Shown one piece after another: positions 34,730 through 47,530 of a stretch of DNA of 49,511 bases. The stretch lies in contig NW_003133349.1 in the NCBI RefSeq assembly GCF_000003605.2, positions 306,214-355,724 of the forward strand. The letters run 5' to 3'. The position numbers were made by a program, and so were the translations under genes. This DNA is from Saccoglossus kowalevskii. Lineage: Eukaryota; Hemichordata; Enteropneusta; Harrimaniidae. Within the stretch, counting starts at the first letter, position 1. Each line of letters begins with the position of its first letter. Under the pieces are notes generated by a model. It was not told the origin of the DNA, made no database searches, and saw only the letters and a program-made list of their open reading frames with translations.

Positions 34730-37700
34730 GTAGGTACTTTCAAGGACGATGTTAGATATGGGTTCTACATTTACATAGCAACATGTATGTAGATGTATGT
34801 TTGTCAAATTTGTTGTTTATTTTATCAAATTTTGTAATTCAAACACATTTTAATAGTGTGGTACATGTTTCAATGGTATGGGAATTTATTTGTTCATAAG
34901 GATGTTTAAAAGCCTACATGTACTTAACCTTACAACTGTAACCCTGTTTGGTGCCAGTTAGATTTTATTGGAAATTTTTTGTGGTAACTTCAACTGTCAA
35001 AATGACAGTGATTTTACACAACTACTCTTACGAATTGTATGCTAAATATATATGAAGTGTAAGTTTTATGTGGAATATCAGTTAGTGATACTTTGCACTA
35101 AAGGTCACTACTGTGACTGATACTCCCCATGGTCATGTTATAAAACCTGCCTTTGTTACTGGTATACTAATGAGGTATAGATTTCACATAGAAAACATGG
35201 ACAACATGTTGATATGTGTAATGTATCCATACATAACATGGTTGAACATGGCTTTCTATCTTGAGTGCATGTAACCTAATTATATTATGACAACACCCAA
35301 ATATCCAATCGAATAACAGTGAATCATAGGAATGTAGAAACATTGTAATTTCATTTAAAGTCAAAAGGAAAACTTACTCTACTCTACTACAGTGTATGTA
35401 GTACATATCTAGTTGAAGCAGACATAAAACTATAAAATCAATTTATTGTAGTCTCATTATGATACAACCAGTAATAAGTAACTGAATGTAATAAAGTCAA
35501 AACTGATTTTTCTTTACTGTAAACATCTTTGCTTACTGACTGACTTACATGTACTCTGTCTGAATCTAAACACTTGACATTGAGGGCTGGTTACTCCATA
35601 CTACTAAAAACATGCATATTGAGAAAGTATAGTAGTCAGGACAGGTACTTGCATTTGGTGCAGGCTGTAGAATATTGGTAACATATAAATTATTCAATTA
35701 GTTTTAGTTTCCCTATTTTTGCTGATAAGTAAAATCTGCTGAATTGAAGTACTGCAGTCATTTTCATCGCATGTTTTGACATTCGTCTAAATAAACAATA
35801 TATATCAAACACCTCGTCACATGACAACATGCTACGCTTTAAATCAACATGAGCTTGTGAAATTACAATAGACCTCCTTGTTTTTCACTGAAAGATCTGT
35901 GAATTTAACCCCAGTGAATATGCATGATTCATATATTTAAATTAATTACTCGTAAAAATGAATGCTTTCACAGTACACAGTGTATCAGCGTCATGACACA
36001 ATACTGTATTATTGACAGGTTATGTAAGTAATGTAAATCACTTATTGTGACACTGGCCAATTTGACTGACCTGATCAGCTCTTTGTATACAGACTACGTG
36101 AGACATTGTTAAATCTACATGTGGGGCTATTCAGACTCCATGTGTTTTAAGATAATGTGTTTTTTACTATTTATATTAACACCACCACCCCCCAAGTGAA
36201 CATTTTCACTGATAAAATCTACAAGTAATATAACAGCATGTTAATGTTTTTATTCTAAAGACACTATAAAGTAATTGTCTGCTGAAGAAATATTGGTTAT
36301 TGACACCCTAATTTATCTGCTGTTAACAACTTCCATTAGAGTATAGTTATAGTGCTAATAACAAAGATTCTATTATTAAATTTACAACTCCGGAAACATC
36401 CAAAGGAGGATTGTTTTCATAGAAAATGACTAATGAGTTTTTTTCCATTCTCTTTGTCGTTATTTGAGTTTAATCTCCATTTACCATAAATTGCTAGATT
36501 TTTCATCCATAACTTAATTGTAGAAAAGCACATTCAGGCTTCATTGATGTCACTATTGAAACTCCATATTGATTTTTTCTGTGTTATACAACACCACTTT
36601 TAAGCCTTGTTCACATGTGAAATAGAGAGTTCAAGTGGTTTGTGTATATATTATTCCTTATCAGTAGGCTAAACTATTTCTGTTCATGAATCACGCATAT
36701 TTAACATGTTTTTCATGTCTTTTCGCGCCCTTTATCAAAACCGAAACACTGTCACTCATGTCTCTGTTATTTCTTTTTACACTTTTGGGTTTGAGAGAGT
36801 TTCAATGTTGTTTAAACAGACTACCATTGTGTTGATTATCACTTTTTGGTTGCATGGATTTGGAATTTAGGAATGGACTTTATTTGAGCTGTCAAACAAA
36901 AAGCCCATTCACACACGTCATTGCCGACATTACAGCATAAATCTTGTTGTTTTGTGACATTCTGTCTATCAAGTTAAATTTCTCTGATCTTTTTAAAGGG
37001 AAATTAATAATTTTGTCTTGTTGTCGTTTTTCTTGTAGTGATATTGAGTCGATACTACTTACATGTAAGCGCCATTCGAGAGTGTTGTTTTAAGTGAGTT
37101 TTTTTGTGTCAAGACCAGCCCTTTGATTCCTGTTGCTGTTGAAATAAAACATAAAGATGGCAGAATCTTACCAAATTATTGTTTGAGACACAATTTCATG
37201 GGCAAAGTGGGCATACACAAGGCTAATATCATATAGAATTAGATACACATGTACATTTGTATACACTAAGTGTTGAGTGGTTGACATTTTGTTCGATCAT
37301 GACTAAAGAAAATCACACTATTATTGGAAATTTTGGACACATAAAATCATCAGTGAGAGGCTGTCAGATAGAGACTTAGCCTCTCAAGATGACAACGTAA
37401 TTGACATTTCACCCAGGAGCAACAGTGAGTTGCCATCTTGTACTGTTTTTCTTGAGGTTCACTTGATGCTCCTGGTGACCTGGATGCTACCCCACAGTCA
37501 TCTTTTTCATCTGTATTTAACATACATGTACATGCTATGCTTTCAATGTCAACAGTTTGGAAATGGCTTTTACAAATTGACACTATAAGAAATTACAAGA
37601 AATGTTTTACCAATTAGAGAAAAGAGATTGCCAGTGAGTCTAATAGAACAAGTATGGTATGCATGTTCAAAATGCATGACTTAATTTGTAATATTTTAAG

Positions 37701-38326
37701 GTGGGATGTCAGGTTTCTCACTGCCCTGAAATATAATAGAGGTGTGCTACAAGTATCCCATGCCCCTATCCAGACAGCCAAAACGTAGAAGTAAATACCC
37801 TTTTTAAAGAGTTATGTAAAAATGTACATCTAGTCTCAAACTATTGGTTTCTTTTTATGCTTGTATACATAAACTCATACACAACCTCTGATTCTGTAGT
37901 CATATCAATGACAATTAAGGCAACTCAATTTGGACATACAACTGTATATGTTAACACAGTCAGTTCACACTAATTTATCATGTCATGTGATAGTGGACAT
38001 ATTGCTGTAGAATTTTCACTTATGTTTTTTGTTTTGTTTTATTGATATAAGAAATAATCAATTTAATACTTTTTCTATATTTGTTTCCCCCTATTATGTG
38101 TTCAATGAATGGTAGAGCCTTTTGCTATATTGATGGTGTGTATTTACATAGTAAGAAATCCAGATACATGTACATGTATTACACAGGATTTTCTCATGTT
38201 TCCTTTTCGCTTGAATTGTTGATTAGGGACACAGATGGCTGTACTAAGTGAACTCAACTGACATTGAACTGTATTGTTTGATGCTAGCAGGATACTTTGC
38301 ATGAATATGGAAATGCTAAAGCATTC

Positions 38327-38436
38327 ATGCAACAAAAACACATGTATTCAGCGTCACACAAGTCTGCACAATATGTCATCCATGCAACAAAAACACATGT
38401 ATTCAGCGTCACACAAGTCTGCACAATATGTCATCC
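38327..38436. repeat. Tandem duplication, 55 bp x2
   Basis: ATGCAACAAAAACACATGTA begins copies at 38327 and 38382; a third partial start lies at 38437. The copies appear identical, so the duplication is recent. Confidence 0.92.
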
Positions 38437-38568
38437 ATGCAACAAATCTTGATGGCATCATCATCATTCTCATAAATTCAACATAAAATGTTATCCCAGA
38501 CTAAGAATGGCTTGCAATAAGTATTCTAAACATCAATTACCGTGGATGTCCATCATGAATATACTTAC

Positions 38569-38744
38569 TCTTGAGTGTAAACAAGCTGGGCAGCCATTCT
38601 GATTGACACTGCAGGCTTCTATGATACAACAATTAGACAACATGTCAGATATCCATGGGTGACCCACACAGTTCAAATAGTTGACATTCCTAGAACTCAG
38701 CTCTGATATGCTGGGAATCAGATCACTCTCTCTTATGCACCCTG
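38569..38744 (-). CDS. Candidate antisense exon, activin-receptor/Ly6-like half domain
   Basis: On the minus strand an acceptor (GCTGTACAG) at 38745 precedes an open frame ending at a consensus donor AGA|GTAAGTAT (38569), phase 0. The peptide includes GCIRESDLIP, then C, 12 residues, CC, four residues, C (SNCCIIEACSVNQN), then GCPACLHSR. Type I TGF-beta receptor ectodomains end with the same order: C-x-x-x-DLIP, C, about 13 residues, CC-x4-CN. So this may be the second half of a three-finger domain in a gene nested antisense in Par-3 intron 1. The first-half exon, membrane helix and kinase were not found. An acceptor at 37582 could lead to a next exon that closes after 15 codons in the matching phase. 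Confidence 0.35.
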
Positions 38745-39434
38745 CTGTACAGCATATCATCAGACTTAGACATAAACAAACTCTTGTTATAAACTCTTGG
38801 TTAACTTTGTTTTGCGAATTGCTGGTTATCACCAAAACTGGTACAAACGTTTGGAGTACATCATGAAGTTATAGTACATCTTCCTGTGTCCAGACTATGC
38901 TGTTTCTGTCGGAATACTTGCTTTCTCTAAAAGTAGCCATTACTGCGTGAATTGTTTGTGAGTATTCTCAACATAAAGCAGTTCTATTTCTTCGCACCAC
39001 CGTACAATGTGATTGGGCTGATTAATGTCATGGTTGTAACCATATTGTTTTCAGATGTACACATGTAACGGTACTCTTAAACATTTTACTGATACAAATT
39101 TTCAGGATGTACTGAACTGCCCCATCTTGAAAACACAGAATCTCACTCGATTTGTCTTTCCTGACGTTTAAACGATTTGTCGTATCCTTCGTATAACTCA
39201 TCGATTTGTATGGTCCAACCACCATCCGTCTACTCGTATTTGAAATATTGTGGTTTCACAGAATTGCTGAATTTCATAATTCTGGAATAGAATTCTTCAT
39301 ACATGTTTATCATTACTTGCATGCATGTCTACCATCATCCGATAAACTAGGGTAGTTTATCACTGTTTGTACCCTGCCCAAGTATTTATCACTTTGTACC
39401 ACACCCAAGTGTCTGTTTCACAGATATAAGTGCT

Positions 39435-39597
39435 GTATTTTCTCTATCATAAGTGTATCTCTAATAAAAGCACACATAAACAAAAAAATGCTTGTATTAT
39501 AAGTTATTTATATAAAAACTTACATGTACAATGATCATATACATGCATCTGACATTTATGTAAGGTCATATGTTACTTCTAGTGATAGAGAAAATAC
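39435..39597. mobile_element. CTCTATTAG-family inverted-repeat element
   Basis: GTATTTTCTCTATCA at 39435-39449 is an exact 15-bp inverted match of 39583-39597. The inner text GCACACATAAAC is shared with copies at 34109 and 47462. Non-coding, 163 bp between outer ends. Confidence 0.65.
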
Positions 39598-41426
39598 GGT
39601 ATTTTACATCTGAATTGAATCAGCCTTATTATAGTTAGCTACTCCTCTGGCGCCTTAGGCAGAATGAATATCATGTTGTCATAGAGATGAGAGCGAACAC
39701 AGAGACTGCGTTATCTGTTTTCTCAAGAATTGTTTATGTGATGGTTTTCTTAGAAAGGAATTATTTTGACCATCTCAAAAAAAGAAAATGGTTGTCAGTT
39801 GTTAATTGGCTGGTGGATGGAATATGCTTGCAATGTAGAAAGAAATTTATCTGTAATCAAATATTGATTAAATATGAGACTAATCACCAGTGTGATACGT
39901 AGAGACCCAACTGTTAATTAGTTCCATGGTAGATGCAAGTTCAAATCTAACCCGCTCCCTCCACTGCCCCCTGTCCTGGGTATTATCCCTCAGTCTGAAG
40001 CCAATGAAGATGTTTCATTTTCTAATGAATCACAAACAGATAAAACTTAATAAATCATTCTAGACTGTCTAATGCCTGGATAGCTTTATAAATTATGATG
40101 TTGTGCCATTATACACATAGAATATGGTGTCTATAGCAATATTCAATATATTGAAATAATACTTGCATTTGGATCTGCTACATGTAAATTTAAAGAAACG
40201 ACTATTATTTCATCAACCACATCAAAAAGTCTGTACTGGGAGATAATTCACAGAAAACAGCCGTATTAATGTGGAAAGGATGAGTTTGTCACTGAAAGTA
40301 AAGTATTTGTGGGAAATATATCTGTGTATATTCTTCTTGAATAGTACAACTAAATTTCTGTACATGTAACATTAGCTGCACTTCCCAGCAGTATCCAATT
40401 TATAATCCAGTAGCCATCTTTAATATTATTGCATTTGATTAGTAAGAACATAGGCAGTAAAAATGAACTTTTAAACTTTTAGTTCCGTCTCCTGCTGGCA
40501 TCTCGGAAGGGTTCTGTTGCTTCTGCTCTAAACATTCATTGTATTCATAGCAGGAGATAATTTCTGATTGACAAGCTGAACTGACATGAATGATTAGAGC
40601 TGATCAATATATTGTATTATAAGTAAAATTGTGTCTAGAGGAGAACATTTTCTGAAAAACACAGGTTTGCATTTTATGTAAATCAAACAATCACACAATT
40701 TGGCTTTAAGTCTTGATTGCTCAGACATCCCATAATATGTAAACTTTTTGAATGAAAACAGCAAATTTTTGTCATCTTTCATAAAAATAAATAAATGATA
40801 GTAAATATTCTATGACAATGAAAAAATGATTCAATTCGATAGCCAATGAAATATTATTTCCATTTAGTCCAAAATTAACCAAAAAATTATAGTTACATGA
40901 AGAGGGCATGACACTACACAAAATTTTGGCGGGACAAATTATGGTGAAAGCTGCATTCAAAATGTTGAATAATTTCTACAAAATGTTAAATAATGTAAAA
41001 TGAGAGTGAATAAGAAGAATGAGAGAAAATGTATATTTTTTAGTTTTATTGTGATACAAAGGGCTATATTAGTGAACATTTTAAAGTTGCATTTTGTCTG
41101 GTTGTGACGGCATTTCTGAAAAGGAGACATTCCGAAGCTGAAGCCAGCAATAGCAATGCATTGAGGCATTTAGAGATGTCACAGCAGATGCATGTATGGT
41201 GTTTGAGGTGAATGAGTTCACTCTACTTTTAACTGGCTTGAGTCGAATGCTGCCATCTGAACTATTAATTCACTGAAATGCAGACATGTTCTGTTATTAA
41301 ATGTTGGTGTTGTCTTACATGCTATGATATGGTACTCTGTTACTACTGCTTACACTTACATACATGTGAATGACACAGGTGTGTCTATGGTTACAATATT
41401 TCATATTTTAATGGTCTAGTATACAA

Positions 41427-41616
41427 TACTGTAAAACCATTTATTTTCACTGACATATAACTTCACTATTTTGATGTTTTGATTCACTGTATATTAATTT
41501 CATGAATTTGTCAAGGAAACAATGAATTTTATTGTTATTTTACATGCTCATGTAGATATAATTTAGCGGATTATATATATCAGCGAAAATAGTGAATAAT
41601 TAATTCATTTACAGTA
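41427..41616. mobile_element. Complete TACTGTAAAA-family element with 3-bp duplication
   Basis: 190 bp, starting TACTGTAAAACCATTTATTT and ending ATTTACAGTA, with ATTTTCACTGA near the left end facing TCAGCGAAAATAGTGAAT near the right. Flanked on both sides by CAA (41424-41426 and 41617-41619). Non-coding. It sits about 650 bp upstream of Par-3 exon 2. Confidence 0.7.
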
Positions 41617-42267
41617 CAAACAAATGTTTGTCTACATGCACTGGTATTGGAGATGTGCTTTTAATATGGTCACATACCATACAGATCAGTTTTACATCAA
41701 TATAGCACATAAGCCATATAGCACTGAATTTCATGATGTAGTGTAATGATTTCAGAATATCAAGATACATTGTATTTATCCAATATTTATATGCTACATT
41801 GTATATGTATCTGTACTTGGCTTTTAAGTCTAATCTTGAAATTTATCAAATTGGATTTTCTATTATTGAATATATCACAAATTTATCATCAGAAAAAATC
41901 TCATACATGATTTAAAAGAGTGGAATATACTTCAAATAAATTATGTTTTTCTGCCAAAATTGTACACATTTAAATAAATTTTACTATAAGTTATTAATTG
42001 ATTTTAAACCAATTGGACATTTTCTTACTGGTTATCAGTATTCTGGAAAAGATTTTTGCAGATTTTTATCGCTATTAAAAAGATATAAAGTAGACTTCTA
42101 TAAAAAGCAAAAAAAAAAAAACAGGTTGTTTTTAGTTTCCGCTTTAGACAGGTCTTGTGCCTATATTTTTTAAAGCACATGTGTTACTGGTCTTGAGATT
42201 TGTTTCACTCAGTTTGTGTTTCCCTACAAATAATTAACAATATCTATTTCCCTGATTTTCTTTACAG

Positions 42268-42372
42268 CCTCCAGAATACTGGGTGAATGTTCGAAGTTTA
42301 GAAAACTTGAATGACGGTGGAATTTTAGATTTAGACGACCAAGTATATGATGTAGCTGACGACAGAGAAAAG
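42268..42372 (+). CDS. PARD3: Par-3 (PARD3), second coding exon (residues 41-75)
   Basis: Continues the N-terminal oligomerisation domain. Acceptor TTTACAG|CCT and donor AAG|GTAATG frame 35 codons in phase 0. The peptide PPEYWVNVRSLENLNDGG then ILDLDDQVYDVADDREK matches vertebrate PNYWIQVHRLEHGDGG and ILDLDDILCDVADDKD, with one residue inserted before DGG. The acidic pair D71-D72 corresponds to vertebrate D70-D71, the face that contacts the basic side of the neighbouring subunit. The next exon, expected to start with a DRLVAVF-like sequence, was not found before the window ends. Confidence 0.96.
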
Positions 42373-42698
42373 GTAATGAACAACCATAAACATTATTAAA
42401 CGTGTATTTCATTCATTTGTAAGATTACTAGTATGTTGAAATTTCAAAAATGTAGTGCATATGCTTATGACAGAGATGTATCTATATGGTCAAAATATGT
42501 CATTTTAATAATCCAATTACAATAAATGGTTTATGTGTGTTTCACCAATATGCAGAAGCTACAAAGTTTATATGCGCTTCTATTAGAGATTCAATTGCAG
42601 TAGACTTTTATAATGTGTATTTCATAGTAAGATAAATCCAGAGTGCACACAATGCAGACAATAGGAAGTATTTCTTGTCCAGGGTTCTTAACTCATGT

Positions 42699-42943
42699 CT
42701 TAATACTTTGAGAGCCAGATTTTTTCCTGCTTGTAAATTTTATGAAAATAATTAAAAATTGTGCACATTTTCACTACATTTCATCATCATTTTATACCAT
42801 ATACGGTTTCAGATATTTTTTTTAGATTTTAAATCAAAAAGTTTGTAAATTTGTATCAACATTTCATTTGAGGAGAAGCAGACTGTACAAAAAATATTTT
42901 GTTAAGGGTGCCAAGAGTTGACAATGGCATTCAAAGGGTTAAG
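42699..42943. mobile_element. Short inverted-repeat element, CTTAACCCTTTGA type
   Basis: CTTAATACTTTGAGAGCCA at 42699-42717 faces 42925-42943, whose reverse complement is CTTAACCCTTTGAATGCCA (15 or 16 of 19 match). The 245-bp body is AT-rich and non-coding. It starts about 330 bp after Par-3 exon 2. Confidence 0.5.
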
Positions 42944-44654
42944 GTAATCTGTCTCAAAGTTTTAGAGAATGGAACTAAATAAAATACTGCTAGTGCTGGG
43001 CCTAAATGAAAATAAATATTGCAAAATTAGTGTGAAAATATTGTTTATAAAATAAACATGGAGATAAATATACTAGTATGCAGCAATAAATACTAAAACA
43101 TTGAGAAACAAGATGATTGGCAGGGTCTTTATTGACTGACCTGAATATTTATTATTGTCCTCCATTCCAACTATATAATAAGTAGATTTTCTCACCCAGT
43201 TCACATCCTTGAGGTCTTTTCACTATTTACTAACACAGTTATTATTTTGATGACGTCAGTATCAACATTGTTAGTGGTGCATTGTACTCCCTTTATATCG
43301 ACACTAAAAAACACAGGCACACACAATACAAGCCTTGACACTGTTTAGAGTGGAGGTCAATAGTCATAAATCGTTTGTTCCCTGACTATGCTGGATTGCA
43401 TGAGGAGTGCCAAAGTTACAACCACAGTGAATGTTAAACAACTTCAAAGACATCAGGAACTTTATTAAGACTGTTAAAATGTAGTGACACTTAGGTGAGC
43501 AATGGATAACTATGTTTACCAACCATCTCATGGTAAAGTTATGAAGGTACGTTCTCCCCAATAATATTTTCAATGTCAGTTGTGTTTGCTTGTGGACATT
43601 TTTCGTTGATTGACCAAGTTTTTGTTTGTTTTAATTGCTGCCCAACCCTATTTTAGCTTCACTACCAAGCTAGAATAGACTTTGTGGTTCACTTATTTTT
43701 GAGACTCTCATTGTGTTCCTCCATTGGGTGCAAATTTAATTTCAAGTTTTTTTTTTTCATTGTTGGTTCACCTAGTATTGAGTTGAAGGACTGTATGCAC
43801 ACTCACGTTGTGTTGTCAAAATGACCTACATTACATTGTATCCTAAAATGTCTAGGTCTAGAAAACAAGAAATGCATTGTATATATCTTTATCGTTATCT
43901 TTATGAATATTAGTTTAACCCTACTCTTTATTTAGTCTCATTTCACAAGTGTACTGGGTAGAGAGACAAATCAACGTACAGCTGTTAAGGCTATTCTAGG
44001 ATCAAAGGCCAATATGTTATATGTACCATTTCTAGTAATATATTTCAGTAAATTGCAGGACCCCTCCCCCCAATGTTCTGCTTCCTGGACATACAAAGAT
44101 ACAATGCATCTCATGAAAGAAGAAAAAAAAATTATAGGAAAAATTACAGAAAAGCAAGAAAAAAAATGTATATACCGGTACCATCCTGAAAAAAATCTAG
44201 CTCAAAACTATGAGAAGTAAAAAGGGGAGGTAATCCCAGAGTTTTTTTTTGTAGAACCCCCTAAGTAACTAACAAATCTCCAACAGATACTTCGTGTATT
44301 GCATTACCATGCGTTTCAAATTTCTAGAAAGTGGGAATAGGATATTTGAACATGGTTGTACTGATTGCGATTATATTTTGTGTTTTGTATTTATTATCAA
44401 ATTACTCCATGCTGTGTGGAGCCTTGTGGCCAGCTATGGGTAGCCAAGTACCACAGGGTATTGTCTGTCATGTGATATCTGTGTCTGCATGTGTTTTCAA
44501 CTTCAGAGTATACATACCGGTATGTGAAAAAAATACTTGTACTGGTTAGATTTTTAGATCATTGGGTAGTTACAAACTCATATATCTGGTGCAGAACATA
44601 ATTGAGTTGATGACCTGACGTGACCTGACCTGTGAACAGTGTTTTGATACGTGT

Positions 44655-45925
44655 ATTGGCCCTGCAATCAGTGTATTGGTATTATAGTCAGCCCTGCAAT
44701 CAGTGCATTGGTATTCCTACCAGCCCTGCAATCAGTGTATTGGTTGTACATCCAGCCCTGCAATCAGTGTATTAGTATTACAACCAGCCCTGCAACCAGT
44801 GTATTGGTAGTACAAACAGCCCTGAAATCAGTGTTTTGATACATGTATTGGCCCTGCAATCAGTGTATTGGTATTATAGTCAGCCCTGCAATCAGTGTAT
44901 TGGTATTTCAACCAGGCCTGCAATCAGTGTATTGGTATTCCAACCAGCCCTGCAATCAGTGTATTGGTATTCCAACCAGCCCTGCAATCAGTGTATTGGT
45001 ATTCCAACCAGCCCTGCAATCAGTGTATTGGTGGTACAACCAGCCCTGCAATCAGTGTATTGGTGGTACAACCAGCCCTGCAATCAGTGTATTGGTGGTA
45101 CAACCAGCCCTGCAATCAGTGTATTGGTGGTACAACCAGCCCTGCAATCAGTGTATTGGTATTCCAACCAGCCCTGCAATCAGTGTATTGGTATTCCTAC
45201 CAACCCTGCAATCAGTGTATTGGTGGTACAACCAGCCCTGCAATCAGTGTATTGGTATTACAACCAGCCCTGCAATCAGTGTATTGGTATTCCAACCAAC
45301 CCTGCAATCAGTGTATTGGTGGTACAACCAGCCCTGCAATCAGTGTATTGGTGGTACAACCAGCCCTGCAATCAGTGTATTGGTATTCCAACCAGCCCTG
45401 CAATCAGTGTATTGGTATTCCTACCAACCCTGCAATCAGTGTATTGGTGGTACAACCAGCCCTGCAATCAGTGTGATGGTATTCCAACCAACCCTGCAAT
45501 CAGTGTATTGGTGGTACAACCAGCCCTGCAATCAGTGTATTGGTGGTACAACCAGCCCTGCAATCAGTGTATTGGTGGTACAACCAGCCCTGCAATCAGT
45601 GTATTGGTGGTACAACCAGCCCTGCAATCAGTGTATTGGTATTCCAACCAGCCCTGCAATCAGTGTATTGGTATTCCTACCAACCCTGCAATCAGTGTAT
45701 TGGTGGTACAACCAGCCCTGCAATCAGTGTATTAATATTACAACCAGCCCTGCAATCAGTGTATTGGTGGTACAACCAGCTCTGCAATCAGTGTATTAAT
45801 ATTAAACCAGCCCTGCAATCAGTGTATTGGTGGTACAACCAGCTCTGCAATCAGTGTATTAATATTAAACCAGCCCTGCAATCAGTGTATTTGTATTACA
45901 ACCAGCCCTGCAATCAGTGTAATAA
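44655..45925. repeat. 32-bp minisatellite, about 40 copies
   Basis: Unit of the form CCCTGCAATCAGTGTATTGG plus TGGTACAACCAG, with variants in the second half (TATTCCAACCAG, TATTACAACCAG, TATTCCTACCAA). The leading segment with TTTTGATAC occurs twice (about 44642 and 44834), 192 bp or six units apart. As 32 leaves remainder 2 on division by 3 and the unit has no stop in any forward frame, all three forward frames stay open and spell the same 32-residue repeat; the resulting 190-320-codon frames are artefacts. Confidence 0.97.
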
Positions 45926-46830
45926 TTGAGTGGTGAAATCTTTTAATAGTATGGTTTTGTAGCTCAGTGCCTGTACTGTACTGTACTGTACCGACATACA
46001 AATACAGGTAGAGGTATAAATGTGGGAGCTGTTTAAACTCCTACAATTTAACACCTTTTGAGCTAGTCAAAGAAACAAGGAACCCAGACTCAAAATTGTA
46101 TGGAAGCCCAATCAAGAATAGATTACCAGTACAACACAAGATGCAAGGTGAAGCATGATTCAGAGAGCCATCATGAGTAGAATTGATGGCATACTTGTGA
46201 TGGCATTGTGGGAAATGATGAGGAAGATAAATACCTTGTAAAGTGTTATTGTAGCATGAAATGAGAATTCAGAAAATAATTATTGTGGCAGCTACAAACT
46301 GTATGCAAGCAAGGCTCAGAACCTGGGAAAAGTTCTATAAGCATTGGGTTCCCAGGCACTTCTTATTAGGGTCACTGACATTATGTTATCATGTATGTGC
46401 CATACTAGACTGACTGTAGATTTGAAAACTATGATGGAATTAAGTTCATGTACAGGTCATTGATCACTAATTGAGGAATTCTTGCTTGGTTGGCCAAACA
46501 TAAAAAAGTTTGTAAAAACAGATTAAATGTCTGTTAAATAAACATGGTTAACTAGATAATCTGCCAATCCTAATAAGGGGTGATCTACCTATTTAGGAAG
46601 TACTCAATGTTATTGATTGTACATCCATTTTTATTGCGGATATAAACCTTAATGATTCCATTGAAATCACTTGCAGTAATTTAGACTAGTACCGGTAGTA
46701 TGAACAGCCCATGGTGCATCAACATCATTAATTCAAACAATTTTCTGTTGTAACAGACAGATGATTGCATCTTATGTAAATAATTTGTCTTAGAAAGGAA
46801 ATAATCGCTCTACTGTGCATATAAACAAGG

Positions 46831-46893
46831 TGCATCATGGGAGCACCACAATGCATCATGGGAGCACCACAATGCATCATGGGAGCATCACAA
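46831..46893. repeat. 21-bp tandem repeat, 3 copies
   Basis: TGCATCATGGGAGCACCACA plus A, at 46831, 46852 and 46873; the third copy has one change (GCATCACAA). Confidence 0.95.
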
Positions 46894-47461
46894 TGTATGT
46901 AGGGTTTCATTCAGTAAAACATTATGTCAATGATTATGCATTGTTGTTGATCTATATCATTGTCATGGCAACATTTAAGATTCAGTCAGCTGTGTTACCG
47001 GAATGATTGGATTAGGTTAGGGATAATCCATATTTAAATTGTTAAGTACTCAATTACTCTAATCTGTGTTAAATGAGGAAAAGGGAGATGCTTTTTGAGC
47101 CTAATACCCCAAAGTAAATGTCTGTAGAGAGCTCTGCACTAATATTTGCATTGTTTTGTTTTTCTTGTTTGACTCTAAGTGCTTTCCTGGTTAGGAGTGT
47201 TCTCAAAGTTTGCCAAAAAACAAAAGGCATTTTATGTAAAATCATACATTCTGCTTGCATAAATGAAAGTAGGATTTTTTTTAACTGACTATAAATGCAA
47301 AAAAAATACTACTACGAAAATTATAAGTTGAAGTTCATGACCTAAAATGGCCCTTTGATGACCCCTCCCAAATTCCCTACAAATGAAATGCCTTTCGTTT
47401 TTTGGTGAATTTTGACGATTTGATACTGTAGTATTTGGATTAGTAACACTAAATCACATTT

Positions 47462-47530
47462 TAATGGTCTAGTATAAAATAAAAGTAGTTTTTGGTTTAT
47501 GTGCACTTCTAATAGAGCAGATACATATGT
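47462..47530. mobile_element. Half copy of CTCTATTAG-family element
   Basis: Read on the minus strand it is GTATCTGCTCTATTAGAAGT, then GCACATAAACCAAAAAC, the left end and inner text of the family described at 39435. No partner repeat nearby. Confidence 0.5.

Larger units (their letters stand above)
13723..42267 (+). other. Par-3 intron 1 (28,545 nt)
   Basis: Runs from GTGGGT at 13723 to a strong pyrimidine tract and TTTACAG ending at 42267. It separates two phase-0 exons. Apart from the repeats, inverted-repeat elements and candidate exons listed separately, I see only AT-rich, CpG-poor sequence with short random reading frames. Long stretches without any assigned feature include 13723-15631, 22081-24050, 25850-27055, 27447-30255 and 32731-34100. 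Confidence 0.9.

Noticed and set aside
38745-38835. Start of a secreted protein at 38835 (minus strand)
   Set aside because: The first codon there is TTG, not ATG; the hydrophobic stretch could be intron sequence before the acceptor at 38745.
44836-45929. Long forward reading frames of 299, 318, 193 and 129 codons
   Set aside because: All lie in the 32-bp minisatellite, in all three frames, and spell the same repeat; no start context, splice sites or non-repeat coding sequence.
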